A stretch of 5,760 nt of DNA, from assembly GCA_045644025.1 (NCBI GenBank), contig JAZRGE010000085.1:1-5760 (forward strand), read 5' to 3'. A program made the position numbers and the translations under genes. Each line of letters begins with the position of its first letter. Position 1 is the first letter of the stretch. The notes beneath the pieces were generated by a model. It was given only the letters and a program-made list of their open reading frames with translations, made no database searches and was not told the origin of the DNA. Shown piece by piece: positions 4,889 to 5,760 of the stretch. The stretch is from JAZRGE01 sp045644025. Lineage in GTDB: Bacteria; Bacillota; Clostridia; Oscillospirales; Acutalibacteraceae.

Positions 4889-5760
4889 TAGATCCTTCCG
4901 AAAAGCAGGTAAGTTCAGCGGCCGAGGATTTAGCTTCTGATTTCGAAAACTCCACGATTTTTTCCGATCCTGCGCTTCTGGATTCGGCCAACACCAAAAA
5001 GAAAACTCACACAACACGCCGTGTTGTAGCCGTTGTGGCAGTAATTATGGCTGCTGTTATGGTGTTCACAGTGTGGAAGGTGTGGGTGGAGCCTATTGTG
5101 GTGGATGGCGGCCAGAGTTCTTCTTCCAATATTGCGGCCACGGTTGTTCCTATGGTCTCGCTGGAATATGAAGACGTGAAATCTATGGAAATATCTGCCG
5201 GGGATAAGCGCGTGGTGCTGCAGCAGGTGGCTGCGCTCAGCGAATCCGATAAGGTAGACACGGTGGATAAATGGATAGTGAAGGGGGTAGACCCCGAAAT
5301 CACCAGCAGCAATATAGTTTCCTACCGAGTGGAGGATGCTTGCAAGCTCACAGCTGTGCGCACCCTGGAGCCCGGCAAGGACTATGGCATGGGCGCCCCC
5401 ACCAAGGTCATCCACATTGTGATGAAGGACGATAGCGAGCACACCATCACCGTGGGCAGGGAGACCCCCGATAAGAGCGGCTTCTATTGCAGCGTGAGTG
5501 GGGATAAGGATAATATTTATCTTGTGGAGACCTCTTCGCTCTCCTTGATCGAAGCCGATCCGCTTCACTACGCGGATAAAACTGTGATCAGGCCCCTGCA
5601 GGCCACCGAAGTGGGTGAAAGCTATTTTAAGGGAGAAAATTCCACCCTTAATATGTTCAGCAGCATCACTATCACGGGCGGCAACATCGATGGAAAGATA
5701 TCCCTTGGGATCACATCCGATTCCACCAAGTTTAATATCTATTCGCTCACTTCTCCCATG
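4885..5760 (+). CDS. DUF4340 domain membrane protein (3' end outside window)
   Basis: An open frame of 292 codons with no stop before the right edge, so the gene is incomplete here. Residues 1-45 form an acidic then basic cytoplasmic segment ending KKKTHTTRR, 47-66 a single membrane helix, and the rest lies outside the membrane. A Ser-rich linker (76-82) precedes the folded part. Residues 165-220 look like DUF4340: KDYGMGAPTKVIHIVMKD, then a beta-rich HTITVGRETPDKSGFYCSV and NIYLVETSSL. DUF4340 genes are often found directly after GldG-like genes, where the product is thought to be part of the same complex, but its role is not known. Its ATG overlaps the GldG-like stop codon by 4 bases (ATGA), and it has a consensus AGGAGG. 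The start is therefore firm. The acidic N-terminal cytoplasmic extension is the only part without an obvious counterpart in my memory of the family. Confidence 0.85.
   Translation, partial: MIDPSEKQVSSAAEDLASDFENSTIFSDPALLDSANTKKKTHTTRRVVAVVAVIMAAVMVFTVWKVWVEPIVVDGGQSSSSNIAATVVPMVSLEYEDVKSMEISAGDKRVVLQQVAALSESDKVDTVDKWIVKGVDPEITSSNIVSYRVEDACKLTAVRTLEPGKDYGMGAPTKVIHIVMKDDSEHTITVGRETPDKSGFYCSVSGDKDNIYLVETSSLSLIEADPLHYADKTVIRPLQATEVGESYFKGENSTLNMFSSITITGGNIDGKISLGITSDSTKFNIYSLTSPM

Noticed and set aside
4930..5568. Minus-strand open frame of 212 codons, and a second one inside it
   Set aside because: They are antisense to the DUF4340 gene, rich in His and Ile as typical of reverse-frame shadows, and lack a ribosome binding site. 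The + strand frame shows recognisable DUF4340 sequence.

Overview
The window looks like a chromosomal segment of a Gram-positive anaerobe of the class Clostridia, possibly of the Oscillospiraceae/Ruminococcaceae type. This is an inference from several things together: mid-range base composition, strong AGGAGG-type ribosome binding sites, an ECF-type vitamin transporter S component with no energising module nearby, a cobalamin riboswitch, and a GldA/GldF/GldG-like ABC operon with a DUF4340 gene. Genus cannot be fixed from the sequence.

Layout. Positions 1-76 are the 3' end of a 23S rRNA on the + strand. A short spacer without 5S rRNA or tRNA follows, then a Rho-independent terminator (137-163). 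A second hairpin (169-198) reads as a terminator for the minus-strand unit converging on it. That unit runs right to left from a consensus-like promoter (1434-1462). It holds a cobalamin (adenosylcobalamin-type) riboswitch (about 1222-1430), a membrane-anchored DUF4430 protein (734-1180) and an ECF S component (205-732). The riboswitch makes cobalamin or a related corrinoid the likely substrate.

Divergently, from about 1531 to beyond the right edge, a + strand operon encodes a GldA-like ABC ATPase (1580-2560), a GldF-like ABC-2 permease (2561-3262), a GldG-like auxiliary membrane protein (3275-4888) and a DUF4340 membrane protein (4885 to the edge, incomplete). The genes abut or overlap (0 nt, 12 nt, then a 4-nt ATGA overlap), so they are almost certainly co-transcribed. 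The four proteins probably form one membrane complex: ATPase, six-helix permease, and two proteins with large extracytoplasmic domains. Its substrate is unknown, and nothing here suggests gliding motility.

The stretch 1181-1579 has no protein gene. It holds the riboswitch, its expression platform and the two divergent promoters. I saw no mobile element, CRISPR array, phage gene or attachment site. The window is mostly recognisable biology. The points most worth attention are the riboswitch-linked DUF4430/ECF-S pair, the two-way folding potential of its expression platform, and the uncharacterised Gld-like/DUF4340 complex.
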